NCBI GenBank assembly: GCA_964405325.1
Contig: CAYONM010000163.1
Location: 1-8,626 of the forward strand
Direction of reading: 5' to 3'
Source: CAYONM01 sp964405325
Lineage (GTDB): Bacteria > Planctomycetota > UBA11346
DNA: 8,626 nt
The notes below the pieces were generated by a model. The model ran no database searches. It had not been told where the DNA came from and was given only the letters and a program-made list of their open reading frames with translations. Position numbers and translations under genes: made by a program. Of the stretch, positions 1 to 5,750 are shown piece by piece (within the stretch, counting starts at the first letter, position 1; each line of letters starts with the position of its first letter).

Positions 1-310
1 GACTGTGATCGGCGAGACCGCCACCGCTGTCTTCGACGACGGCCAGGCCTGGCCGGAGAAACTGCGCCTCTACCACGGTCAGGTTCAGCTGGACAGCAAG
101 GGCCAGCCCAAGCCCAATCAGGTCCCTGGCGAGCCGGTGGCGGTACCCCAGGGCGAGCCTTTGCGCGACGAGATCGAGCATTTCCTGGACTGTTGTCAAT
201 CCCGTCAGGCACCCCGCACCAGCGGCGAGGAGGGGATCCGGGTCATGCGCGTCACTGCTGCGGCTCAAGCCTCGGTGTCGACGGATGCTGCCTGGCAATA
301 TCTTCATTGA
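1..310 (+). CDS. Gfo/Idh/MocA-family oxidoreductase, C-terminal fragment (5' end outside window)
   Basis: This is the last ~100 residues of a protein whose reading frame is open at the left edge, so the start lies outside the window; the GTG at base 5 is an internal codon. The visible part ends with the pattern EPLRDEIEHFLDC followed by APRTSGEEGIRVMRVTAAAQASV. This matches the C-terminal end of the Gfo/Idh/MocA family, where a helix containing EPL...E..HFL.C leads into a P.T.GEEGLRVLR.L.AAQ.S segment. Members are NAD(P)-dependent sugar or sugar-nucleotide dehydrogenases, in the style of the WlbA/WbpB enzymes of nucleotide-sugar synthesis. The N-terminal Rossmann fold and the catalytic EKP/lysine motif are not in view, so substrate and completeness cannot be judged. 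The stop is TGA at 308-310, and the gene converges on mdh. Family assignment is fairly secure; function is not. Confidence 0.75.
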   Translation, partial: TVIGETATAVFDDGQAWPEKLRLYHGQVQLDSKGQPKPNQVPGEPVAVPQGEPLRDEIEHFLDCCQSRQAPRTSGEEGIRVMRVTAAAQASVSTDAAWQYLH

Positions 311-330
311 GGACTGCGTGCCTTCAAAAC

Positions 331-366
331 AGCACAGCTGGCGTGTGACCACACGTCGGCTGTGCT
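331..366 (-). terminator. Rho-independent terminator for mdh, possibly bidirectional
   Basis: The arms 331-346 and 351-366 enclose a GACC loop. The outer 8 bp (AGCACAGC/GCTGTGCT) and inner 5 bp (CGTGT/ACACG) are perfect. On the minus strand the stem is followed by GTTTTG, which suits termination of mdh, whose stop is 20 nt upstream. On the plus strand the three central positions pair through one G-C and two G-U pairs, giving a continuous 16-bp stem, but no U-run follows. The hairpin separates two convergent genes, so it may block read-through from both sides. Confidence 0.7.
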
Positions 367-385
367 TGCGCGGCAGCTGTAACCG

Positions 386-1369
386 TTAGAGCAAGCTGGC
401 GACGGTCTCGCGTTCACCCACCAGTTCGGCATTGGTTTTGCCAATGCGTTCCTTGGCGAAATCGCTCAGGGGCAGGTCTTTTACGACCTCGTAGCTGCCA
501 GGGCTGGTGGTGCGAACCGGAACCGAGGCCCAGACGCCGGGTTCGAAGCCGTAGCTGCCGTCTGATTGCACGCCGATCGAGTGCAGGTTGTCCGAAGGCG
601 TGTTCAGGGCACGGACGTGGTCGATCAGGGCGTTGGCGGCCGAGGCGGCGCTGCTCAGGCCGCGGGCTTCAATGATCGCTGCACCTCGCTTGGCCACGGT
701 GGGGATGAAAGTGTCGCGCAGCCAGGTCTGATCGGTGACCACCTCCTCGGCCGGTTTGCCGGCGACGCGGGCGTTGCCGATGTCTGGAAACATGGTTGGC
801 GAATGGTTGCCGTAAATGATCAGCTGTTCGATGGCACTCACCGGGACGCCGGCCTTCTGCGCCAACAGCGCGGTGGCACGATTCTGATCCAGACGGGTCA
901 TCGCGGTCCAACGCTCCGGGCCCAGGCGACGGCACTGGCTGGCACCGATCATGCAGTTGCTGTTGCAGGGATTGCCGACCACGGTGATACGGGCGTTGTC
1001 GGCGGCCAGCTGGTCGATGACCTGCCCCTGCTGAATGAAGATCTTGCCGTTATCTGTCAGCAGATCGGCGCGTTCCATACCGGGGCCGCGTGGCTTGGAG
1101 CCGACCAGCAGACACCAGTCGGCATCGGTAAAGGCCTGCTTCGGATCGTCGCTCAGGATCAGATCCTGCAGCAAGGGAAAAGCGCAGTCGTCCAGTTCCA
1201 TGGCGACGCCACGGAGGGCGGCCTGGGCTTTCTCGACTGGGATTTCCAGCAATTGCAGAATGATGGGCTGTTCGGGACCGAACATCTCACCAGCCGCGAT
1301 GCGGGGTAACAGGCTGTAGCAGATTTGGCCGGCTGCGCCGGTGACAGCGACACGCAAGGGGCGGGTCAT
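386..1369 (-). CDS. mdh: Malate dehydrogenase (NAD-dependent, 327 aa)
   Basis: The enzyme reversibly oxidises malate to oxaloacetate with NAD+ in the cytoplasmic TCA cycle. The sequence matches the long MDH type related to the eukaryotic cytosolic enzyme. It has the dinucleotide-binding TGAAGQICYSL near residue 10, an acidic residue ending beta-2 (LLEIP, Glu42) that favours NAD, and the mobile substrate loop PRGPGMER with Arg94 and Arg100. It also has VVGNPCNSN near 131, the catalytic pair in TRLDQNRA (Asp161, Arg164) and the catalytic His189 in YGNHSPTMFPD. The length is normal for the family. I chose the ATG at 1369 because AAAGGAG lies about 6 nt upstream and the family starts here; an in-frame GTG at 1390 would overlap that ribosome binding site. 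The third glycine of the GxxGxxG loop is Cys, and relatives often carry Ala or Ser there. The gene is divergent from fur and shares its intergenic region. Confidence 0.95.
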   Translation of the reverse strand: MTRPLRVAVTGAAGQICYSLLPRIAAGEMFGPEQPIILQLLEIPVEKAQAALRGVAMELDDCAFPLLQDLILSDDPKQAFTDADWCLLVGSKPRGPGMERADLLTDNGKIFIQQGQVIDQLAADNARITVVGNPCNSNCMIGASQCRRLGPERWTAMTRLDQNRATALLAQKAGVPVSAIEQLIIYGNHSPTMFPDIGNARVAGKPAEEVVTDQTWLRDTFIPTVAKRGAAIIEARGLSSAASAANALIDHVRALNTPSDNLHSIGVQSDGSYGFEPGVWASVPVRTTSPGSYEVVKDLPLSDFAKERIGKTNAELVGERETVASLL

Positions 1370-1376
1370 GCGGACT
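1370..1376 (-). promoter_or_regulatory. mdh ribosome binding site region
   Basis: Read on the minus strand, AAAGGAGTCCGC precedes the ATG at 1369. The AAGGAG core lies a normal distance from this codon and overlaps the alternative upstream GTG frame, which settles the start as MTRPLR. Confidence 0.7.
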
Positions 1377-1460
1377 CCTTTGGTTTGCACCCCATCATGG
1401 GTGGGGAACCAGACGGCAATAGCACGGACCGGTTGTATGCCGAACAGGCATAGCGTGTAC

Positions 1461-1480
1461 TGATAATCATAATCATTTTG
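1461..1480. promoter_or_regulatory. Fur box (putative Fur operator)
   Basis: The sequence at 1462-1480, GATAATCATAATCATTTTG, matches 16 of 19 positions of the classical Fur box GATAATGATAATCATTATC. In the 7-1-7 form, TGATAAT C ATAATCA at 1461-1475 has a single mismatch to TGATAATNATTATCA. It sits in the fur/mdh divergent region, 77 nt before the fur ATG and 91 nt before the mdh ATG. The region is AT-rich in a GC-rich window and is where promoters for both genes should lie. I could not place a convincing -35/-10 pair; TTGTAT at 1433 with TGTACT at 1456 is only a weak candidate for fur. Autoregulation of fur is likely. Control of mdh is possible. Confidence 0.72.
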
Positions 1481-1501
1481 TATATGGAAAAGAAAATGAT
1501 T
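1471..1501. repeat. Inverted repeat AATCATTTT / AAAATGATT, second Fur-like half-site
   Basis: AATCATTTT (1471-1479) and AAAATGATT (1493-1501) are perfect 9-bp inverted copies separated by 13 nt. The left copy is the right half of the Fur box. The right copy, GAAAATGAT at 1492-1500, differs from GATAATGAT by one base. This looks like an extended operator that could hold two Fur dimers, though it could also be a binding site for another dimeric regulator. Confidence 0.5.
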
Positions 1502-1557
1502 TCCGCTCGCAACACTTAGGCTGATCCTCCTACTATTCTGGTCTTTGGGTCACAGAG

Positions 1558-2040
1558 ATGGAGCACAGGGTGGGGCACAACGTAGCGGTCTTGGGACGAT
1601 CTGAATCGGAGATCCTCAAATTCATTCGGGATGAGGCGCGTCGACGTCGGGTTCGATGGACCAACCAGCGACATTGCATCGTCGAGGTGTTTATCCGCTG
1701 CAAACGACATGTCACCGTCGAGGATCTTGCTGGCATGGTGCGCGAGGTCGATGCCAATGTCAGTGCCGCCACCATCTATCGCACGATCAATCTGCTGGTG
1801 GATATCGGCGTCGCGGTGAAGCGCGATTTTGGCAAGAGTTCCGCGACCTTCGAGTGCATCGTCAACAAGTCCCACCACCACCACTTGATCAATACGCGTA
1901 CCGGTGAGGTGATCGAGTTCACGGATCCGGAGCTGGAGCGGGTGAAACAACGTATCGCCAAGGAGTTGGGGTACGAGTTGGTGCATCATCATCTGGAATT
2001 GTTCGGCGTGCCCTTGTCAGACGGTTCGGCCACGGCCTGA
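1558..2040 (+). CDS. fur: Fur-family metal-responsive transcriptional regulator (160 aa)
   Basis: This is a predicted metal-dependent DNA-binding repressor, cytoplasmic and dimeric. The winged-helix domain spans about residues 15-95, with RWTNQRHCIVEVF (35-45), HVTVEDL (51-57) and the recognition helix SAATIYRTINLL (69-80). The C-terminal sensor/dimer domain carries SHHHHLINTRTGEVIEF and LVHHHLELFG. Aligned by eye to E. coli Fur, the sensing ligands are kept: His51 (H33), Glu99 (E81), His106, 107 and 109 (H87, H88, H90), Glu127 (E108) and His144 (H125), while D89 is His108. Both CxxC positions (N112, T115) and the C-terminal cysteines are missing, so the structural zinc site is absent, as in alphaproteobacterial Fur/Mur proteins. 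The specific metal (Fe, Mn or heme) cannot be told. The ATG at 1558 has little Shine-Dalgarno sequence; a GTG at 1570 preceded by GGAG (1560-1563, 6-nt gap) is a credible alternative. It is the first gene of the operon, under a Fur box. Confidence 0.87.
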   Translation: MEHRVGHNVAVLGRSESEILKFIRDEARRRRVRWTNQRHCIVEVFIRCKRHVTVEDLAGMVREVDANVSAATIYRTINLLVDIGVAVKRDFGKSSATFECIVNKSHHHHLINTRTGEVIEFTDPELERVKQRIAKELGYELVHHHLELFGVPLSDGSATA

Positions 2041-2606
2041 TGCGCTCCCGTCGGCTTCGAGCCGTGGCGGCGTACTGCATCGGCCCGGTCGTGGCGGATA
2101 TCGGCTTCGACCATGGCCAATTGCTGGCTTTTCTGCACCGGCAGTATTCGGATTGGCGGCTGATCGGCGTCGAAATACGCGACCATCTGGTGGCCCAGGC
2201 GGGTTTGCCAGACGCGATCGAGCTGCGTCATGCGGACGGTGTGCAGGGCGTGCAGCCCGGCGAGGTGGACTGTTTGGTACTGGCTGGCCTGGGCGAGGAG
2301 CGGATCCGCCAGCTGTTGCAGCGGGATTGGCTGGTTGCCACCTCATGTCAGCGTCTGATCTGCTGTGCGAGTTCCATCGATGGTCGTTTACGCCCCTGGT
2401 TGAATGCCCGGTCGTGGCGGGCGGTGACTGAACAGATCGTCCGCGATGCCGGTCGTTTGTACGTGGTCAGTGCTTTCGAGCCGGGCGTGGAGACCTGCCA
2501 GGACCCGGAACGTTGTCGTTGGGGCCCGCGTCTGGAGGGGGATCCTTTGCTGCAGGACTATTTGGAATTCTGGCACCGGCGCTTTACTGGAGGGGTCCAC
2601 TCTTAA
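2040..2606 (+). CDS. trmK: TrmK-like tRNA (adenine(22)-N1)-methyltransferase (COG2384 type), short form
   Basis: This is a class I SAM-dependent methyltransferase resembling TrmK, which methylates N1 of A22 in tRNA. The N-terminus RRLRAVAAY matches the family opening RL..IA.yv. Motif I is VADIGFDHGQLL (18-29), where TrmK proteins have VADIGSDHAYLP. The motif II acid is Glu45 (GVEIRD), HADGV follows at 64-68, and LAGLGEERI (81-89) takes the place of AGMGGxLI. Further family marks are RLICCAS (105-111, cf. LILQP), a WL...W....E.IV..AGRLY block, and the closing WGPRLEGDPLLQDYLEFW (cf. YGPILL...PLF..FL). TrmK proteins are usually about 225-240 aa with a C-terminal coiled coil; this one stops at 188, so that part is missing. 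The second Gly of the GMGG motif is Glu86. The ATG overlaps the fur TGA by one base, implying translational coupling. Activity on tRNA is inferred. Confidence 0.75.
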   Translation: MRSRRLRAVAAYCIGPVVADIGFDHGQLLAFLHRQYSDWRLIGVEIRDHLVAQAGLPDAIELRHADGVQGVQPGEVDCLVLAGLGEERIRQLLQRDWLVATSCQRLICCASSIDGRLRPWLNARSWRAVTEQIVRDAGRLYVVSAFEPGVETCQDPERCRWGPRLEGDPLLQDYLEFWHRRFTGGVHS

Positions 2607-2607
2607 A

Positions 2608-2615
2608 GGGGGAGG
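2608..2615 (+). promoter_or_regulatory. Purine-rich ribosome binding site for aat
   Basis: GGGGGAGG follows the trmK stop directly and lies 12 nt before the ATG at 2628, rather far but the strongest Shine-Dalgarno sequence here. The next in-frame ATG (2676) has only AAGG one base upstream, which favours 2628. Confidence 0.45.
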
Positions 2616-2627
2616 CTCGCACCGCTG

Positions 2628-3347
2628 ATGGAAACGCTTTGCCGGCCGAGATTGACCGTTGGCAAGTGCGAAGGCATGACGAATCATACACCCATGGAAC
2701 GCTGCCCTGGGCGTGAGATTCGTGACGTTTACGGCAATCTGGTCAGTCCGGCCATGTTGCTGGCGGCCTATCGTTCCCGCTGTTTCCCCATGGCCGAGCA
2801 CCGCTACGGTCGCATCGACTGGTTTCGACCGCATCGCCGTGCGATCATCACCTGGGATCAGTTCAAATTGCCGCGTTCATTACGCAAAACCTGGCGCAAA
2901 AAACCATACCAACTGAGTTTGAATCGGGATTTTTCCAGTGTCATCGCAGCCTGTGCCGAACGCGGTGATACTTGGATCAGCGAGGATGTGGAGCAGCTGT
3001 ATCGGCAGTTGCATGGCCTGGGCGTTGCGCATTCCTGCGAGGCCTGGGATGCCGAGGGCCGCCTGGTGGGGGGTCTCTACGGCTTGGTTATTGGTGGTTG
3101 TTTCTGTGGTGAAAGCATGTTCCATCGCGCCAATGATGCTGCCAAGCTCTGCGTGCTGTTTCTGATCCATCTGCTGCGCCGGCATGGCTTCAGCCTGCTG
3201 GATTGTCAGCAGCAGACGCCCCACATGCAGCGCCTGGGGGCCTATGAGGTCTCGGATCAGAGCTACGCGGGTTTGTTTGGCGCCTGCTGCGATGATGCTT
3301 GCGTCCTGATACATACGGACAGTTCAATCGAGGGTTGGTATGGCTGA
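2628..3347 (+). CDS. aat: Leucyl/phenylalanyl-tRNA--protein transferase (239 aa)
   Basis: Aat transfers Leu or Phe from charged tRNA to the N-terminal Arg or Lys of proteins, creating N-degrons that ClpS hands to ClpAP. It is a cytoplasmic enzyme. Family landmarks appear in order: LLAAYRSRCFPM (44-55), RIDWFRPHRRAII (62-74), TWISEDVEQLYRQLH (115-129), AHSCEAW (134-140), LVGGLYGLVIGGCFCGESMF (146-165, with the GESMF core), HGFSLLDCQQQTPHM (186-200) and RLGAYEV. The conserved Trp116, Tyr125, Glu162, Asp192 and Gln194 are present. The length is close to E. coli Aat (234 aa). The first ~25 residues are not a conserved family region, so the true start could be ATG 2676 or 2694. There is a 21-nt gap from trmK, and the last 8 nt overlap the next gene. 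A tRNA-using enzyme beside a tRNA methyltransferase is a sensible neighbour, but no direct link is shown. Confidence 0.93.
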   Translation: METLCRPRLTVGKCEGMTNHTPMERCPGREIRDVYGNLVSPAMLLAAYRSRCFPMAEHRYGRIDWFRPHRRAIITWDQFKLPRSLRKTWRKKPYQLSLNRDFSSVIAACAERGDTWISEDVEQLYRQLHGLGVAHSCEAWDAEGRLVGGLYGLVIGGCFCGESMFHRANDAAKLCVLFLIHLLRRHGFSLLDCQQQTPHMQRLGAYEVSDQSYAGLFGACCDDACVLIHTDSSIEGWYG

Positions 3348-4809
3348 GAAAACGAGAGTCCTGGTTATCGGTGGTGGTGTTGGCGGCTTGAGCACGGCCT
3401 TCTATTTGGAGCAAGCAGCCAAGCGTCAGGGTCGGTCGGTGCAGATTACGGTCGCCGAGCGTTCGCATCGCTGGGGCGGTGTGACCGAGAGTAGCCAGCA
3501 GGATGGCTGCCTGTTGGAACACGGCCCGGATTCCATCATCCGCATCAAGCCAGGCGGCAAGCAGCTGATCGACGATCTCGGTCTGACCAACCTGATTCAG
3601 GACACCAATCCGGCCTGTCGGACGGCCCTGATCGCTCGCGGGCCTCGTTTGTTGCCGGTGCCGGACGGTCTGTACCTGATGGCACCCAGCCGCTTCCTGC
3701 CCTTCGCCCTGTCACCGATCATCTCCTGGTGGGGCAAGTTGCGTATGGGCCTGGATCTGATTCTGCCACGACGAAATCCCGATCTGGGCGAAGAGAGTCT
3801 GGCGGATTTCGTCCGGCGTCGGCTCGGTCACGAAGCCCTGGAACGGCTGGCGCAGCCGATGATCTCCGGTATCTACACCGCCGATCCCGAAGAATTGTGC
3901 CTGGACCTGGCGATGCCCCAGTTCGCGCAGATGGAACGGGACCATCGCAGTCTGATCCTGGCCATGCGCGCCAACCGGAAAAAGCAGGCTCAGGCCCATG
4001 CGGAGCAGGAGCAGGCCAGCGGCCCGCGCTACGGTCTGTTTCTCAGTCTGGAAGGTGGCCTGCAGACCTTGGTCGATCGGCTGGTTGCGAGCTTGAGCGA
4101 CCAGGAACTTCTGCTGCATACCGCCGTCAGTGCCATCAAACGCGATGAGGGCAAAGAGGGTGTTTATCGGGTCCAGCTGGGGGACGAACTGACCAAACGC
4201 TTCGATGCGGTCTTCTGCTGCACACCAGCTTGGGCGGCGGCCGACATGTTCCGTGATCTGGACCCGACCCTGGCGACGGAGCTGGATGGCGTCCAATACG
4301 GCTCGGTGGCGACGGTGAACCTGGCCTTTGAGCGGCATCAATTGGCACATTTGCCATCGGCGGCTGGTTTCGTGGTGCCAGCGGTGGAGCGACGCAATGT
4401 CATCGCCTGCACCTTCTCGTCGCAGAAATATCTGGATCGGGTCCCAGAGGACCGGGTGCTGCTGCGTGCTTTTGTCGGGGGGGCGCTGCAGCCGTGGCAA
4501 TTGCAGGCCAGTGATGACGAGATGACCCAGCGCGTGCTCCTGGACCTGGATAAATGGCTTGGCATCACCGGCAAGCCGGTGTTCACTACGGTGCGACGTT
4601 GGGAGCGCAGCATGGCCCAGCCCACCCTGGGGCTGGCGGCTCGTATGCAGCGGGTCCAGGAGCACCTGGCGCGTCTCGGCAATTGCTATCTGGTGGGTTC
4701 TGGTTTCGACGGCGTTGGCATTCCCGATGTCGCGAGTCAGGCCAAACGGGTGGCGGAGCAGTTTCTGGGGACAGTCAACTTGGAAGCAGGATGCGCCGAG
4801 GGCCTCTGA
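3340..4809 (+). CDS. hemY: HemY-type protoporphyrinogen/coproporphyrinogen III oxidase (489 aa)
   Basis: This is an FAD-dependent, oxygen-using oxidase of late heme synthesis. It oxidises protoporphyrinogen IX to protoporphyrin IX, or in the coproporphyrin-dependent branch coproporphyrinogen III to coproporphyrin III. The sequence has the FAD-binding VIGGGVGGLSTAFYLE (9-24) with Glu40 closing beta-2, then RWGGVTES (44-51) and LLEHGPDSI (58-66). The family block ESLADFVRRRLG...L.QPMISGIYTADPEELCL lies around residues 150-188, followed by MPQFAQMERDHRSLI (191-205). The C-terminal FAD-contact segment is YLVGSGFDGVGIPD...A (near 450-463). The length of ~490 aa is normal for the family. The ATG at 3340 has GAGGG several nt upstream and overlaps the aat stop by 8 nt, indicating coupling. 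Which porphyrinogen is used cannot be decided here; it depends on whether the genome has HemH/HemQ or a classical ferrochelatase. Co-transcription with fur implies iron-linked expression. Confidence 0.92.
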   Translation: MAEKTRVLVIGGGVGGLSTAFYLEQAAKRQGRSVQITVAERSHRWGGVTESSQQDGCLLEHGPDSIIRIKPGGKQLIDDLGLTNLIQDTNPACRTALIARGPRLLPVPDGLYLMAPSRFLPFALSPIISWWGKLRMGLDLILPRRNPDLGEESLADFVRRRLGHEALERLAQPMISGIYTADPEELCLDLAMPQFAQMERDHRSLILAMRANRKKQAQAHAEQEQASGPRYGLFLSLEGGLQTLVDRLVASLSDQELLLHTAVSAIKRDEGKEGVYRVQLGDELTKRFDAVFCCTPAWAAADMFRDLDPTLATELDGVQYGSVATVNLAFERHQLAHLPSAAGFVVPAVERRNVIACTFSSQKYLDRVPEDRVLLRAFVGGALQPWQLQASDDEMTQRVLLDLDKWLGITGKPVFTTVRRWERSMAQPTLGLAARMQRVQEHLARLGNCYLVGSGFDGVGIPDVASQAKRVAEQFLGTVNLEAGCAEGL

Positions 4810-4898
4810 CTCAGAGCCTGTTTGAAAATTCGCCAGCTTCGCCCACCTTGGTCTTTTTAGTGGTGATGGTGGTATGAGAGCCCGCGCTGGTCAATGGC
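4810..4898. other. Convergent intergenic gap, hemY / CPBP protease
   Basis: These 89 nt separate the stops of two convergent genes. A terminator is expected, but the only pairing seen is a weak CCACC...GGTGG repeat (4841-4872 area) around CTTTTTAG. I found no tRNA, small ORF with a ribosome binding site, or convincing hairpin. Confidence 0.4.
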
Positions 4899-5738
4899 TC
4901 ACCATTCGGTCAAGCCGGCGCCCAGGAGACAGTTGTACAGGCAGTGGCTCCAGACGGCGACGCCCAGGCCCTGGCGGATGAAGATCACGCCGTACAGCAG
5001 GCCGGCAACGCTGTGCTGGATCAACAAGGGCCAGTTGAAGGCCGGCGCGAATTCAGCGTGATTGATCACCGCCGTGTGTGCCAGGGCGAATAGCAGGGCA
5101 CTGGGCGCCAGCATCAGGAGCTGAGCCCACAGCCAGCGCAGGCCACAGGCGCGCAGCAACCAGGCCATGCCGCCAATGCCCAGGGCGCGGAACAGGACTT
5201 CTTCGTGCAGGGCGCCGCTCATGGCCAGGCCCATGATGTTCAGCAGCGAGAGTTCGCGGTCGGGGCGATTGTCCAGTAGCTGCTGCGTCGGATCCACGGT
5301 GGCAATGGCATCGGCGCTGACCACGCCGGTGGTGATGCCAAGCACCAGACGGACGACGCTCCAGACCGCGGCCCAGGCCAGGAGTACCCCGAGGGTGTCC
5401 AGGCGGGGCCAGATCCATTTCCGCTTGCTGAGGAGCTGCAGACCCAGGCAGCCCACGAGTACGCTTGCCGGCATCAGGATGGGAATATGGAGTCCCAGTT
5501 GCTGGGTCAGGCTCAGCAGGGCGGCATCGGTCAGCAGCTGTTCGTCCAGGGGAGCCAGGAATCGAAACAGCTCCGCGATGCAGGCCGCCGGCACCACTGC
5601 CACCAGAATGGTCAGCGGATGCCGGAGGTTGGCATTCTCTGCCATCGGCAGCAGTAGGGTGGTCGCGCGCTCCAGGCGTTCCTGTCTGGTGCGAAGGCCC
5701 TTTTTGCGCTGTCGTTTTGTGGTTTCGCCGGTGCTCAT
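4899..5738 (-). CDS. CPBP family intramembrane glutamic endopeptidase (Rce1/Abi-like, 279 aa)
   Basis: This is a predicted multi-pass membrane protease of the CPBP family, relatives of eukaryotic CAAX protease Rce1. The three family motifs are visible: HEEVLFRAL with Glu179, Glu180 and Arg184; FALAH with His221; and SHCLYN with His265 and Asn269. Hydrophobic segments lie near residues 42-64, 86-103, 115-136, 165-176, 190-225 and 243-263. The N-terminus, MSTGETTKRQRKKGLRTRQE, is strongly basic and likely cytosolic. All catalytic positions are intact, so activity is likely, but the substrate is unknown; bacterial members have been linked to bacteriocin immunity and protein maturation. The gene is last in the minus operon, only 12 nt after the HEAT protein stop, with a weak Shine-Dalgarno sequence that suggests translational coupling. 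Family call is firm; role is inference. Confidence 0.88.
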   Translation of the reverse strand: MSTGETTKRQRKKGLRTRQERLERATTLLLPMAENANLRHPLTILVAVVPAACIAELFRFLAPLDEQLLTDAALLSLTQQLGLHIPILMPASVLVGCLGLQLLSKRKWIWPRLDTLGVLLAWAAVWSVVRLVLGITTGVVSADAIATVDPTQQLLDNRPDRELSLLNIMGLAMSGALHEEVLFRALGIGGMAWLLRACGLRWLWAQLLMLAPSALLFALAHTAVINHAEFAPAFNWPLLIQHSVAGLLYGVIFIRQGLGVAVWSHCLYNCLLGAGLTEW

Positions 5739-5750
5739 GGCGGCTTCGGT

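Noticed and set aside
566..1309. 247-codon plus-strand open frame opposite mdh
   Set aside because: It is antisense to a clear malate dehydrogenase; no protein family features are visible.
1388..1403. CACCC-CATCAT-GGGTG hairpin in the mdh 5' leader
   Set aside because: The stem is only 5 bp and is not next to a U-run or over the Shine-Dalgarno sequence; compatible with chance.
3712..4665. 317-codon minus-strand open frame opposite hemY
   Set aside because: It is a shadow of the hemY coding sequence, without a ribosome binding site or recognisable motifs.
4810..4860. GAGCCTGTTTGAAAATTCG as a possible insertion-sequence end
   Set aside because: There is no partner inverted repeat, target duplication or transposase in the window; the resemblance is impressionistic.
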